DNA of 64,000 nt, taken from assembly GCA_003117195.1 (NCBI GenBank), contig BDSI01000019.1, forward strand, positions 1,178,001 through 1,242,000. The letters are read 5' to 3'. Position 1 is the first letter of the stretch. Each line of letters starts with the position of its first letter. The notes beneath the pieces were generated by a model, which saw nothing but the letters and a program-made list of their open reading frames with translations, was not told the origin of the DNA and did no database searches. Source of the stretch: Eudorina sp. 2006-703-Eu-15 (lineage: Eukaryota; Chlorophyta; Chlorophyceae; Chlamydomonadales; Volvocaceae). Below, in pieces: positions 12,101-21,570 of this stretch. The position numbers and the translations under genes are program-made.

Positions 12101-15100
12101 CCGGGCAGCCAGCGACGCCGGCAACGGCAACGGCGTCGGCGTCGGGGAGCTCTTCCGCCAGTCGCTGCTCGCGGCGGCCACCGTGCCATCAGTGGCGCCG
12201 CCGCCGCCGCCGCCGCGCCCTGGGTCCGCGGTCGGGACTGAGCCGGGAGCCGCAGGGGCGTCGCCGGTCCTGGCCGCGTCTTCGGCGGCGGCGGTGGGAG
12301 CTGCCACGCTGGCCGCCTCCGAGGCCCCGTTTGGTGGCTTTTCTGGGCCGCCGATCGGCGCAGGCCCCAGCATGCTGCCCAGCGGGGCGGCCGGCAGCTA
12401 TATGCCGAGCGGGGCAGCCGGCAGCGGCTTGGCGCCGAGCGGCCAGGGAGTGGGGCTGGGCGGGGCCAGCATGGGCGCCGCCGCGGGGGGGAGTGAGATG
12501 GGGAGCTCACCGCCGCTGTCGATGGTATCGCAGGGGCCAGCGGCGGGCGTAGCGGGGGCCAGTACGGTCGCCGGCCGGGGGCCGAACGTCCGGCCGCCAC
12601 GCACCACAACAGTGCCCGGACACAGCGGCTTTGCCGGTCCCGGCAGCGCAGTAGGGGGCGGCGGCGCCGCCGCCCCCGCCGCCGTGGCATCTGGGGCCGG
12701 CGTGGGCCCCTGGCGCACGGCCTACAGCAACCTGACGGCTGCGGACATCGAGGCGGCGACGGGATACGCCGCGGGCATGTGGGCCCGGGCGCGTGGTGCG
12801 TCGGGGCGGGTGGGGTTCAATGTGCGTCATGCTGCATGCCGGCCAAGGGACGATGAGTGCTTCACGTTTGGACGGATGGGCTGGTCCTGTTTTCGACTTG
12901 ACCAAATTAAATTCAGGATGGAAGGGTAAATCCGGTGTTTGTCATCAAGGCGGGCGGAAGCGCATGGTGGACACACCTCCCGGTTTCCTGTCATTCCGCG
13001 TAGCACTACTCACAAAGGGTGCGGCCACCCGCCGACACCCTGCCCCGCTCTCCTTCCCACGCGCTCGAATGCCGTCTGAAAGCAGGTTGGGGGCCGCAAG
13101 CGGGCCCGGGCCAGTGGCAGCAAAGCAGCTTCGCTGCCTCCGACGCGACCGGCGGCGCGGGCCGCAGCAGCCGCACCTCCCTGCCGGTGCTGCTGCCGGA
13201 GGGCGGCGCGTCAGGGTCGTTGGCGGGCGTGGCGCTGCTGCCGACGCCGCGGGCCTCCGGGGAGGGTCTGCTGCTGATGCTGCGCTCCGCCATGGCGCAG
13301 GAGGTCAGCGGCGCGGGCGCAAACATGACCGCCAAGGAGGCGGCAGAGCTGGCCAATGTGAGGGCGGGGGCTGGGCCGGGGTTGGGGTGAAGCGTGAGAC
13401 CAGCCCAGAAGTCCGGGGCGGGGGGCGTCGAGGGGCGACGGCAGATCGGATCGGGTTGGTAACAGTCTTGATCCGCAACAGCGGGTCTTCTAGTAGGGGT
13501 AAAGGGCTGGGATCGCGGCAACATGGCGTCTTTACGGCAGAGGACCATGCGCGGTACCGCAAAAGGATGTTGCAATGCACCATGTGCGCACGGCGGCCCG
13601 GTGCGGCCGGGGCTGAGGGCATAGAAGGGTGGAGGTTTCCGTGACCCATCCTGAACGCGCTGCAGGGGTAAGTATGGACCGGCGGATGCGGGCGTGGTGT
13701 GGGGTGTAAGCGCAAGGTTGGGAGCTCTCTGCGCGCAGCGCCGGGCGAGGGCTGGGGCCAATCATGGCCAAACCAATGCAGAGGAGGAATCCAAAGGACG
13801 CATACCGGTTGGTGCATGAACTTGTGAGGACGGCTGTCAAGGATTTTTAATTGCCGGTTACATTTCATAGCCAGGCTCGTCGAGCCCTGTGTGCATGTGC
13901 ATGTGTGCGCGTTGGTTGTGTATCTGCTGCAGGAGGATGTGGGCGACAGGCTGGACGGCGAGTCGGAGGAGGCCCCTTACAGCCGGGCCGTCTCGGCTGT
14001 GCGACAGATCGGTGCGCTGGGCGAGGCACCGGGCGCCGCCCACGCCCCGGGTATCTCCGCCGTGCAAGAGCAGCAGCACTTGGCAAATGCCACCGGCAGC
14101 GGTGCGTTCCGTTCCGTTCCGTTCCGTCCATTCCTCGGCCGGGATGTGCGTGTGCGCGTGTGTTGCCAGCAGGGCTGTGTCGCTGCGGGGCGGAGTGAGG
14201 ACCGAGCGGTGGCGTGGATGCCCGTGACCGGCAGGTGGTCCTGATACGGTAGCTGGCGCCGCGTGGCACGTGGGCAACGTTGAGACGCCGAACCAAACCA
14301 AGTCTCCACACTGCCCGCACGTACCCTATCCAAAAAACCCTCCCGGGCGTTTTCAGCCGCGACCATCAGCCGCCTTCCAAATAAGGCGGCGGGCGGGACC
14401 ACCAAGCGCAACCCGTGTGCCGCATCCCTCGTCCCGCGCGAATCCGCTCCTGATGGCGATCCCCTCCCTCCCGGCACGTGCCTCCTCGCGCGGCAGGTTC
14501 CATCAGCCCCATCGTCGGCCCTCGCCGCGTCCCAGAGGACGACGGCGGTTCCACTGGCGCTGCCGCTGCCGCTGCGGCTGCGGCACGGCCCCCGGCGAGT
14601 GGGCACCGCGGCGTCGGGTCGCGGCGCGCGGCTCCCGGACGCACCTCCGTGATGGAGGGGCGGGCGCTGAGCCTGATCCGCCGCGTGCGGCTGCTGCACG
14701 GCCATGGGTCGAGCCCGGCGATGCTGCAGAGGGCAGGCTCGCTGTCAGCGAAACGGCTGCTGTGCGCATCCGCCCATGCGGGTGCGGATGCGGCGCAGGA
14801 GACCGAAGGGTCGCAGAGCACCGGGGATGTGCACTTGCCACCGGGCTTCTCGGTGGCCGTGGCGGGAGCGGCGGCGCCGCCGCCGCAGGCGGGAGCCGGG
14901 AGGGGGCGGCGGCTCGACGTGTTGGAGCGGCGGAAGTCCTCCGTCGAGGTGTTGCCCTCCGCCGCCGCCGCGGAGGGTGGGGAGCATGACGTCTGCCGCT
15001 CGCCGCTGTCGTACAAGCTGCTCGGCGAGAAGACGAAGAACATGCGGAGGTGGGTGTCAGGCTGGGGCGTCGGTGCGCGTGTCCCTGTGCCCCTGGCCGC

Positions 15101-18100
15101 ACTCGCCGGTGGCAGTCCGTGCTTTGCGTGCGCATCCGTCATTCCGTTGCGCTCACCACGCCCACTCCCGCCTGCCCTCCGCGCCACCACCTGCCCGCGG
15201 GCCTCTCTCTCTCCCTTGCGGGCTCGCGGGCTCTGCTGAACGCAGAGATGGTAGAGCTCATGGCAGCTCAGCGAAAGACTCCCGGTCGGGGTAGGGTAGG
15301 GGTCGCTACACACGGGTCAGCACCTCGCGGGCCTTGGCCAGCGTCAGGCCCGGTTCACACAACACTCCCACACAGGCGTGTTTCTTAAACATATACAGTT
15401 ATACACACAGTCGTTGGGCGCCACTCGGCCCCTCGCATGTCACGCACTCCTGTTCTGCCTGCTTAAATAACACACAGTCGTTGTATTACCGTATGCCTTG
15501 CCACCGGCGAACGGTGGTCATCCCTTCCATGGTTGAGGGTGCGCCACTGCCAGGCTGGTATGCGGGCATCTCCTGGGCGCTGCAGCGGCGCCCCCGGCAC
15601 GTCACGTGCGCGGCCTCACCACCGACGAGCGGTTCTATCGTGATGGCCTGCCTGCCACCTGCAAAAACACGCGCTCCCAAGGGCTACTTGACCTCCTGTC
15701 CCGACAAACTTGCATTTGATTATACGCCTGCTTGCCTGCCTGCCTGCGTAACTGCGTTACTGCGTACCCGCCTGCCTGCCCTCAACACCCTCAGCCTGGC
15801 CAAGCTCCAATTCGGCCACATGACGGCACGCTCGGACCGGACTCCCTCCGCCTCCCAAACCATCGCGGTCTCGGCGTCCGCGTCCGTGCCACCCGCCGCC
15901 GTGGCTGGGCCGCAGTCGACGGCGGCGGCTGCTGCGGCGGCGCCAGCAGCCTCGGGCCCAGGCCCGGTCGCGTCGTCGCCCGCATCCGCGGGCCCCAGCG
16001 GCCCACAACCGTTGCCAGGGGCGCCGGCGACTGCAGCGTCGCCGGGCCGCTCGGTGCCGGGCGGCGGTGAGGCACGGCAGCCGGGCCCCAGCGAGGCGAG
16101 GCGGGGCGGCACGGCGAGTCACTCGCTGGTGGTGATCGACATGGGGGTGCACCGGCTGCAGCTGCCGGCGCTGGGGCCTGCGTACGCGGATGTGTACGAC
16201 GGTGTGCAGGTGCGTGACATGCATGGGTCGTCCGGGTGCGCAGCTTCGGTGCGACATCAATGGGCGGTGTCGAAATGCCTGCTGGGTATTTGTTAGTTGG
16301 TCAGTTACACGATGGGGGCTCTTCCCTGAGAGTCTCAAACCAGACCGCGCAAGGATTTAAACGAGCCGAGGACCCCTTGACCTTATACATGGGACCGAGG
16401 AACTTTAACAATTTGTTTTCGTGCGAGCCGCGAGTAGGTTGCATTTTGCGGAGGGAGGCTCCCCCAGCAGGGGAGGGGGAAGGCTGGAGGGATGCGCCCG
16501 GGAAAATGCGGATGGGGCCGCATTTTCCCGGGCGCCTCCCTCCAGCCTTCCCGCACGACTTGCCCCTGCCGACACCTCCCCAACCTTCCCCCTCCCCTGC
16601 TGCCTTCCCGCCTTTCCGCCCCCACACCGCGCCGGCCCCAGGTCATCCAGCTGCTCCCCGCTCACCTGAAGCACCGGGCCGCGTACCAGCCGCCGCTCAA
16701 GTCGCTGGCGCAGCTGGCGCCCGGCTTCTTCGATGCGCCGGGCGCTGCACAGGTGCGGGTTGTTTGGGGGCTTGTACCGCATACCGTAGTTAATGTCATG
16801 TGGCTTGGGGCTTGGGGAGCAGCAGGATGTAGCTGTCTCGAATGCGACCATAATGGCATAACAGGGCAGCCATCCAGATTGCTATGTTTCCTATAGAGAT
16901 GTTCCCTACAGAGATGTTCCGCCTGGTCGCTCGCAGGCCCTCCTCCCCTGCCCCCCCGGCCAGCCGCTCTCCTTCCCGCGGCTGTCGCTGATGTTCATCC
17001 AGCCCGCCGGCTACTCGGCAGTCGCCAACGCGAACCTCGAGGTCGCGGAGCGCAGCGGCGCCGTGTTCTGCGCGGCGGTACGGGAAGTACTGCAGATGTA
17101 CGGCGCGTACGAGTGTCAAGAGTACGAATGTACTTTCATGGTGGCGTGCACCGGCCCACGGGTCGCCGCGGAGGCGGGGCTGGCGCTGCACGAATGGCTG
17201 CTGCAGGTGCGGGCGCGTACCCCACCAGCAACGATTCTGGCGCGCGGGTCGCGCGCTCTGGCCTGCGCCCCGCGGATTCCTTATTTTGAATAAATTAGTA
17301 CTGCTTAGGCTGAAGTGCGTTAAAAGCCCGAGCTGACAGGCCCTGCCGGTCGGGACTGTACTGGACTGCGCCGCACAGTTGGGTCCCTTGCATGCCGACA
17401 CTGGAACCTTGCGGAGTCTAGATTGATTGCCTGCCCCCGCGGTGGCACGGCGCGCAGGCGGACTGGCCGGCGGACCTGTTCGAGCACGCCTCGGGCCGCC
17501 TGGCGCTGGGGCCTGACGGCCGGCCCCAGCTGAGGTGAGGTCAGCCAGCGGGCGCAGGACACCCAGCTGGCACACCGAGAGCGTTCAGCGAGAAATCCGC
17601 CCGACCCACCCAGGCCCATGACACCTACCGAGAGTCCGTGTGATTGTAGGCAGGCATGGCAGCGTGCGCGATATGCGTCGGGCATACCTGAGTCCAGAAG
17701 TGCCCGTATTCCACACATGGCATGCCATGCGAGCCGGTGTGGGCCTCCCTGTCGCCTCGGGGATCAACGGCCCGCTGTTCACGGGCTCCGCGCCTGGTCG
17801 TAGACTCACGCAATGTTCGTACACGCCGTGAAGTCCATCGCTGCCGACCCAGCCTGGGGCCGCTATCGCAGCAGCGTCCGTTCGTCTCCCCTCCCTGCAC
17901 ACCTTCCACCACCCTCCCCACCCACCCTCTCCACCCCCCAGGGGCTTCCGCGCCAAGGTGGGTATCTTCACGGGCGTGCCGCTGTCCGTGGTGCCCCACG
18001 CCACCACCGGGCGAGCCGACTACTTCGGGGCCATGGTCAACCGGGCGGCTAGGCTCATGGCGGGGGCCAAGGCGGGGCAGGTGGGTGGAGGGGGCGGACA

Positions 18101-20778
18101 GGCTCATGGCGGGGGCCAAGGCGGGGCAGGTGGGTGGATAGGGCAGTCGTGTGTAGGCGTCATGCATGCCAGGGAAACGTCACCACCAGGGGTCCCCTTG
18201 GCAGCACCTGGGCCCGCCGGGTGAGGACACAATAGACCTACCTTTCTCGCAGTGCACATCGGCGAATGAGTTGCCGACTCTGAATCGTGCGGGGTAGGAC
18301 CGAGAATCGCACCCGGGACCCTAACGACAAGGAGGAGGATGATCTGTGTGGTTGCCCGCTGGGTCCGGGGGGATTTTCAGCGGCAGAGCGGTTGGTGGGA
18401 GGTGAGGCAGGCGGGGCGACAGGGCGACGTCCACCTGCGACACACCAAGGTTGCCGAATTCCCCGAATCTGCAACCGGCCCTTACCTGACACCGCGCAGA
18501 CGCAGGTAGCAGGCAGAAGTACCCCTGACCGCCGCCCGGCGATGCAATGGCATCGGCTCCGCACTGACCTGCAGGTCGCCCAGCCACGTCCACTTGCCCC
18601 CGCCTCCCGGCTTCATCGTTTACAGGTCCTGGTGGATAAGACCTCGGGCCTGGAGCTGCTGCGGGAGTGGCGGCAGGTCGCACTGGACGCGGCCGCCGCG
18701 GCCGCCACGGCGGCGGCTGCCATGTCGAACATGGGTATGTTTGTGCCTGGCTGGTTTGGGTGATTGATGGTGCAGGGTCGGAACGCGGCTTTTGACCGGG
18801 CTGGTTGGGTGGGGCCTAGAGCACAGCACGTTGGGGGCAGCGGCGCGCGATCCCGTTGGTCTGCTGCGGTGTGGCGCGGCAGTGCGCGTAGATCTGTACT
18901 TGACCGGCATCCGCCTCCCGGCTGGAAGAGCTGAAAAGGCTGGACAGCGCCCTGGGGGGTTTCCACTGCGCGGCCGCGGCAATCGCGGGCAGACGCAGTT
19001 CATGAAGATATCCAATTCTTCGTCTTCTTTGACGCTGATTGCATCTCGACCGTGTGGGATCAGGGTCTGCGGCTGCCGACCGGGAGCGGTTCTGCCCTAG
19101 GTCCACCAGGCAGAAGTATCTGCCTCTGCCCGTAGGCGGCTGGTGTAGGCCACGTAGCGCGACTGCTTCTGCTCCCTCCACGGTCTCTGCTGTGGCTGGC
19201 TGCCTGGCTGGCCGTTTGCCTGCACCACTGCCTGCCCATGTGCTCAGCGGCCGTTCCCTCGACTGCGTGAGATACGGCATCCCGGCGTGTTCCTACGGCT
19301 CCCAACCCGCACAGAAGCGCCCCTGGGTAGCTCCGTGGACGAGGTGCTGACCGCCCGGACCTCTCCGGCGGCCCAGATGGCGGCGGTGGCGGCCGAGGCC
19401 GCCAAGCCGCTGGTGCCGGGGCTGTCATTGCGGCTTGTGACGGCGGAAGGTAAGGTAACCGTGTGCCGTGTGCTGCAGCGCTGGCCTCCCGCACCCGTGC
19501 TCGGCCACCGTCCCAGGGGCGGGGCTCCCCGCTGCTATGCGCTACTTGTGGTGTATGGTGGCGCGCCGCTGACGGGTTGTATTCAGGTTGTGCTCACCCG
19601 CAGTGGTGCGGTGCAGTTGCCACGAAAAGGGCCATTGACTGTAGTCCATATACTCCGCCGCCTCCCACCGGCTGTGCAGCTGAGCGCTGCTCCTTCCTCT
19701 CGCCATGGATGTGGAATGGTGATGCCACGCAGGGGTGGCACCCGCCTTGGGGTTACACCAGCCGCCTTCGCCGGGCCTTTCCGCGGGGCAGCGGGCCGGA
19801 CCGCCATCAGCGGGAAGCCCTCGGCAGCGTCCCTCGCCGTTTCGGCTTGTTCCCGTGTCCGCCGGCGAGGACACAGCGCCGGGCTCCACAACGTCGCCCC
19901 CAGCGACCGGACCCCACGCGCACATCCTGGGGGAGCCGTGCGGCGGCCCCGCGAAGGGCCTGGGGACGCATCTCGCGGCCGATGTCCTGGGGCCGCTGCC
20001 CTCCATTGCAGCCACTGTGCCTCCGCTGGGACCCTCCGGCGGCAGCACGGGCAGCACACGGCCTCATGAGGCTCCGCAACCGCACCGTGCCGGCGCGGTG
20101 CCGGGCCGTGGGCCCGGTCACGGCGCGGAGGCCGGCGTGGGCCGCGGTCTCAGCCGCGATTTGGAGCCCGGGCAGGCTGCAAGCGGCATCGCAAGCAAAC
20201 CGCCGGACAGCCCGACGGCTTCAGTGGCCGCGGCAGCTGCGGCTGGGAACGCCGGCAGGGAGACCGGGGCCGTGCCAACACCGCAGTCGCTGAACCCCGG
20301 CCTGGCGTTTGAACACTGCCTGGCGACGCTTGCGGCCAGCGCGCTGGCATCTTCGGCGCGCGCCATGGTTGTCCCGACCGCGGTACAGGTGGTTGACTTG
20401 GGCGAGTTCAAGCTCAAGGGGTTGCAAAGTGGGCAGCCTGTGGTGGCGCTGCAGCTGCGGCCGGGCACCGTCTCGGGATTGGCGGGGGTGGAAGCGCGAG
20501 GGGCGGCCGCGGTGGTGGCCGCGGTCGGGGCCCTGCCGGAGGCTAGCGAGGCTGCGGCCGCAGCGGGGTCAGCTGCGGCGGTGGAGGGCAGGACCGCCGG
20601 CGGGGCTGCCGCGGCGGGGACTGGGCCAGGAGGAGCTCGCGTGGATGCGGCCGCGGGGCCGGAGATGGCGGCGCTGGGCAAGAAGGCGGCGCTCATGCAG
20701 GCGGGCAAGGGCCTGCTGGATGAGGTGCTGGTGGCGTTGCCGGTGCCGCTCAATGGCGCGCTGGGGGTGGGGTCTTAG
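2117..20778 (+). CDS. Gene A: giant LRR-receptor-like adenylyl/guanylyl cyclase with two class III catalytic domains (5' partial)
   Basis: Likely makes cyclic nucleotide from NTP at a membrane in response to an extracellular cue. Exons read by eye: 2117-2212, 2511-2563, 3037-3199, 3509-3975, 4205-4613, 4711-4758, 5092-5204, 5453-5957, 6268-7021, 7627-7742, 8058-10159, 10839-12795, 13086-13357, 13933-14101, 14497-15049, 15795-16209, 16642-16752, 16937-17206, 17458-17534, 17942-18080, 18626-18734, 19315-19449, 19733-20778. All introns are GT-AG, and the phases close to about 3358 codons ending in TAG. Numbering from the first visible codon: LRR/FN3-like ectodomain 1-259, membrane helix about 262-287, C1 about 396-617, low-complexity linker about 618-2591, C2 about 2700-3240, tail to 3358. 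The start codon and signal peptide were not found. Least certain are the ends of the exons finishing at 3975 and 12795. Gene B downstream is a tandem paralogue. Cyclase identity is secure; cAMP versus cGMP is inferred. Confidence 0.85.
3509..3975 (+). other. Gene A ectodomain: fibronectin-III-like strands and Ser/Ala/Gly-rich stalk
   Basis: After the acceptor at 3508 the exon reads VAWPGGTLACSSFLYR, which aligns with VLPPGSAYACAVNAYR in gene B and resembles the LxPGTxYxxxVxA strand of fibronectin-III domains. A second conserved block follows: SVTVLLSSPSYWHYKSCVCL in A and VTTVIFSEPQFWRYQSCVCI in B, with a paired C-x-C. The end is Gly/Ser/Ala-rich. The donor at 3976 (AGG then GTGAGA) was chosen because it restores phase 0 for the next exon, as in gene B; the alternative donor at 4037 breaks the frame. 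The FN3 assignment is by eye only. Confidence 0.5.
4205..4613 (+). other. Gene A single transmembrane helix and juxtamembrane segment
   Basis: The exon opens with a strongly hydrophobic run of about 25 residues (VMLGVVIPVGVAGVIAWALL, then VLVLVY) followed by GRGAAR, a basic stop-transfer flank. This gives a single-pass topology with the LRR part outside and both cyclase domains inside. The rest is a Ser/Ala/Gly-rich juxtamembrane linker with K/R residues near the donor at 4614. Gene B has the equivalent helix in exon 33267-33741. Confidence 0.8.
4711..5957 (+). other. Gene A first class III cyclase domain (C1), metal-binding half
   Basis: Exons 4711-4758, 5092-5204 and 5453-5957 join to read VTLVATDVEGSTELWEW, then GYEITTEGDAFLVAF, LSVRMGIATGVP and GGQILVEPMTF. 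These are the class III hallmarks, with an LDWP element like that of trypanosomatid cyclases. The metal-binding aspartates D412 (codon split between the first two exons) and D455 are present. In the later strand-helix motif RTQYTGAVLRLATG, the canonical purine-contact Asp and the transition-state Asn and Arg are replaced by Q568, R575 and G579. By itself C1 should not be catalytically complete. An Ala/Pro-rich insert (about 5590-5700) interrupts the domain. Exon lengths 113 and phases are identical to gene B. Confidence 0.85.
6268..15049 (+). other. Gene A linker: about 2000 residues of low-complexity sequence
   Basis: Seven exons (6268-7021, 7627-7742, 8058-10159, 10839-12795, 13086-13357, 13933-14101, 14497-15049) encode mostly Ala, Gly, Ser and Pro runs, Gln tracts (around 11020) and His-rich patches (around 11430), with no fold I recognise. 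Islands with normal composition include HQALLGYASNNGTQTVLQSL (7630-7690) and the basic end KLLGEKTKNMRR just before C2. Open reading frames continue through exon-length stretches and stop soon after the inferred donors, which supports the boundaries. Such disordered spacers are common in volvocine signalling proteins; a function in tethering C1 to C2 or in phosphoregulation is conjecture. Confidence 0.7.
10160..10838 (+). repeat. Intronic 48-bp minisatellite in gene A, about eight copies
   Basis: Between about 10250 and 10622 a unit of about 48 bp containing CAGCATGCCGGCTAGGGCGG recurs eight times (motif starts near 10261, 10299, 10347, 10395, 10443, 10491, 10539 and 10587). Two unit types occur, one with GACGATTAAG and one with GACGATATTAG. 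It is followed by two 32-bp units (10622 and 10654) containing GTCGTTCATGGACGGCCGCC. The array fills most of the intron between exons 8058-10159 and 10839-12795. Confidence 0.9.
16478..16551. repeat. Near-perfect 34-bp inverted repeat in a gene A intron
   Basis: Arms 16478-16511 and 16518-16551 are complementary over 34 bases with one mismatch and a 6-base loop (ATGGGG). It lies in the intron 16210-16641. The corresponding intron of gene B (45971-46299) has the downstream CT-rich stretch but no hairpin. Confidence 0.9.
18048..18140 (+). repeat. Two copies of a 49-bp unit spanning the end of a C2 exon and its donor
   Basis: The last 33 coding bases of exon 17942-18080 (ARLMAGAKAGQ) plus the first 16 intron bases are repeated once, with minor changes, directly downstream. 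Each copy carries the GGGGCAG/GTGGGT splice donor. The same unit is expanded in gene B. Confidence 0.9.
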
Positions 20779-21454
20779 GGGTGCTTGGGCGGGGTGTGAA
20801 AAGCGGGAAGGGGCGGGCAGCTTCGGGGCAGAGGTAGGCGCGCAGGCGTGCGCGCAAAACGTTCCTTAGCACGCGGGCGAGAGGGATGTAGGGCGGCATA
20901 TGGATGCAGCTGTCAGGGGCGGGGGCGTTGCCGTGGATGCGGTTAAAAGATGGGTCGTGGTTGTTTGGTTGATTTCCTTGGTATGGCGTGGGTGGGAGGC
21001 GGTGAAGTTAATGGTGTCCCCAGTACTGGATCGGGGGGGACTGCTCATTACGTGTTGATGTGGGCTGGGGCCTCCGGGTGCAGGTTGCGGCTTGCGAACT
21101 GCTGTTGAAGGTCGTCGGCGTTGGCCGTGCCCTCCGGGCAGTGGGGCATGTGTTCGCATGCGGGCCTGCCCGAGCCGCGAGGAGCGGATCCGCGGATTGG
21201 TGTGCCGCCGTCGTGGTGTCGGGCGCTGTGTTTGGCCCCGGGTTGGGGCCACGCGCCGTTCGGCCTGCTAGGAAAGCAAACCGTGTTGCGTTGTGTTTGG
21301 GCGTTGTGTTGTGTTGTGATGTGGTGCACGGGAGCTGCGCGAGCGGTTGCGATATGATGCGGTTGGTCGTATGCTGGGTAGAGGACCGGGCGCATTCTGT
21401 ACTGAATGCGCCCACCGCCGCACTCAAGACCACGTCACGGATCGGTCCGACAGA

Positions 21455-21570
21455 CAGGCCGGCAGAGCGGGCAGAGCGGGCAGGCAGAGCGGACAGGCAG
21501 AGCGGACAGGCAGAGCGGCAGGCAGAGCGGACAGGCAGAGCGGGCAGGCAGAGCGTACGGAGCGGGCAGA
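21455..21570. repeat. GCAGAGCGGACAG-type short tandem repeats
   Basis: About a dozen degenerate copies of an 8-13 bp unit (GGCAGAGCGG with ACAG or GCAG) follow one another downstream of gene A. A frame reads through them as an Arg/Gly/Gln/Ala pattern, but this is a repeat artefact. Confidence 0.85.

Larger units (their letters stand above)
15795..20500 (+). other. Gene A second class III cyclase domain (C2), Asn/Arg half
   Basis: Exons 15795-16209 to 19733-20778 encode VVIDMGVHRL, VIQLLPAHLKHRAAYQPP, LSLMFIQPAGYS, GAYECQEYECTFMVAC, then GFRAKVGIFTGVPLS, RADYFGAMVNRAARL and the terminal VVDLGEFKLKGLQ. By alignment to C1 and to class III cyclases generally, both metal aspartates are lost (Q2789 and C2832) and the purine-contact Lys is Q2828. 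The Asp, Asn and Arg of the other half-site are kept as D2909, N2916 and R2920. This is the complement of C1. An additional exon (19315-19449, Ala-rich, 45 codons) has no counterpart in gene B. Confidence 0.85.
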
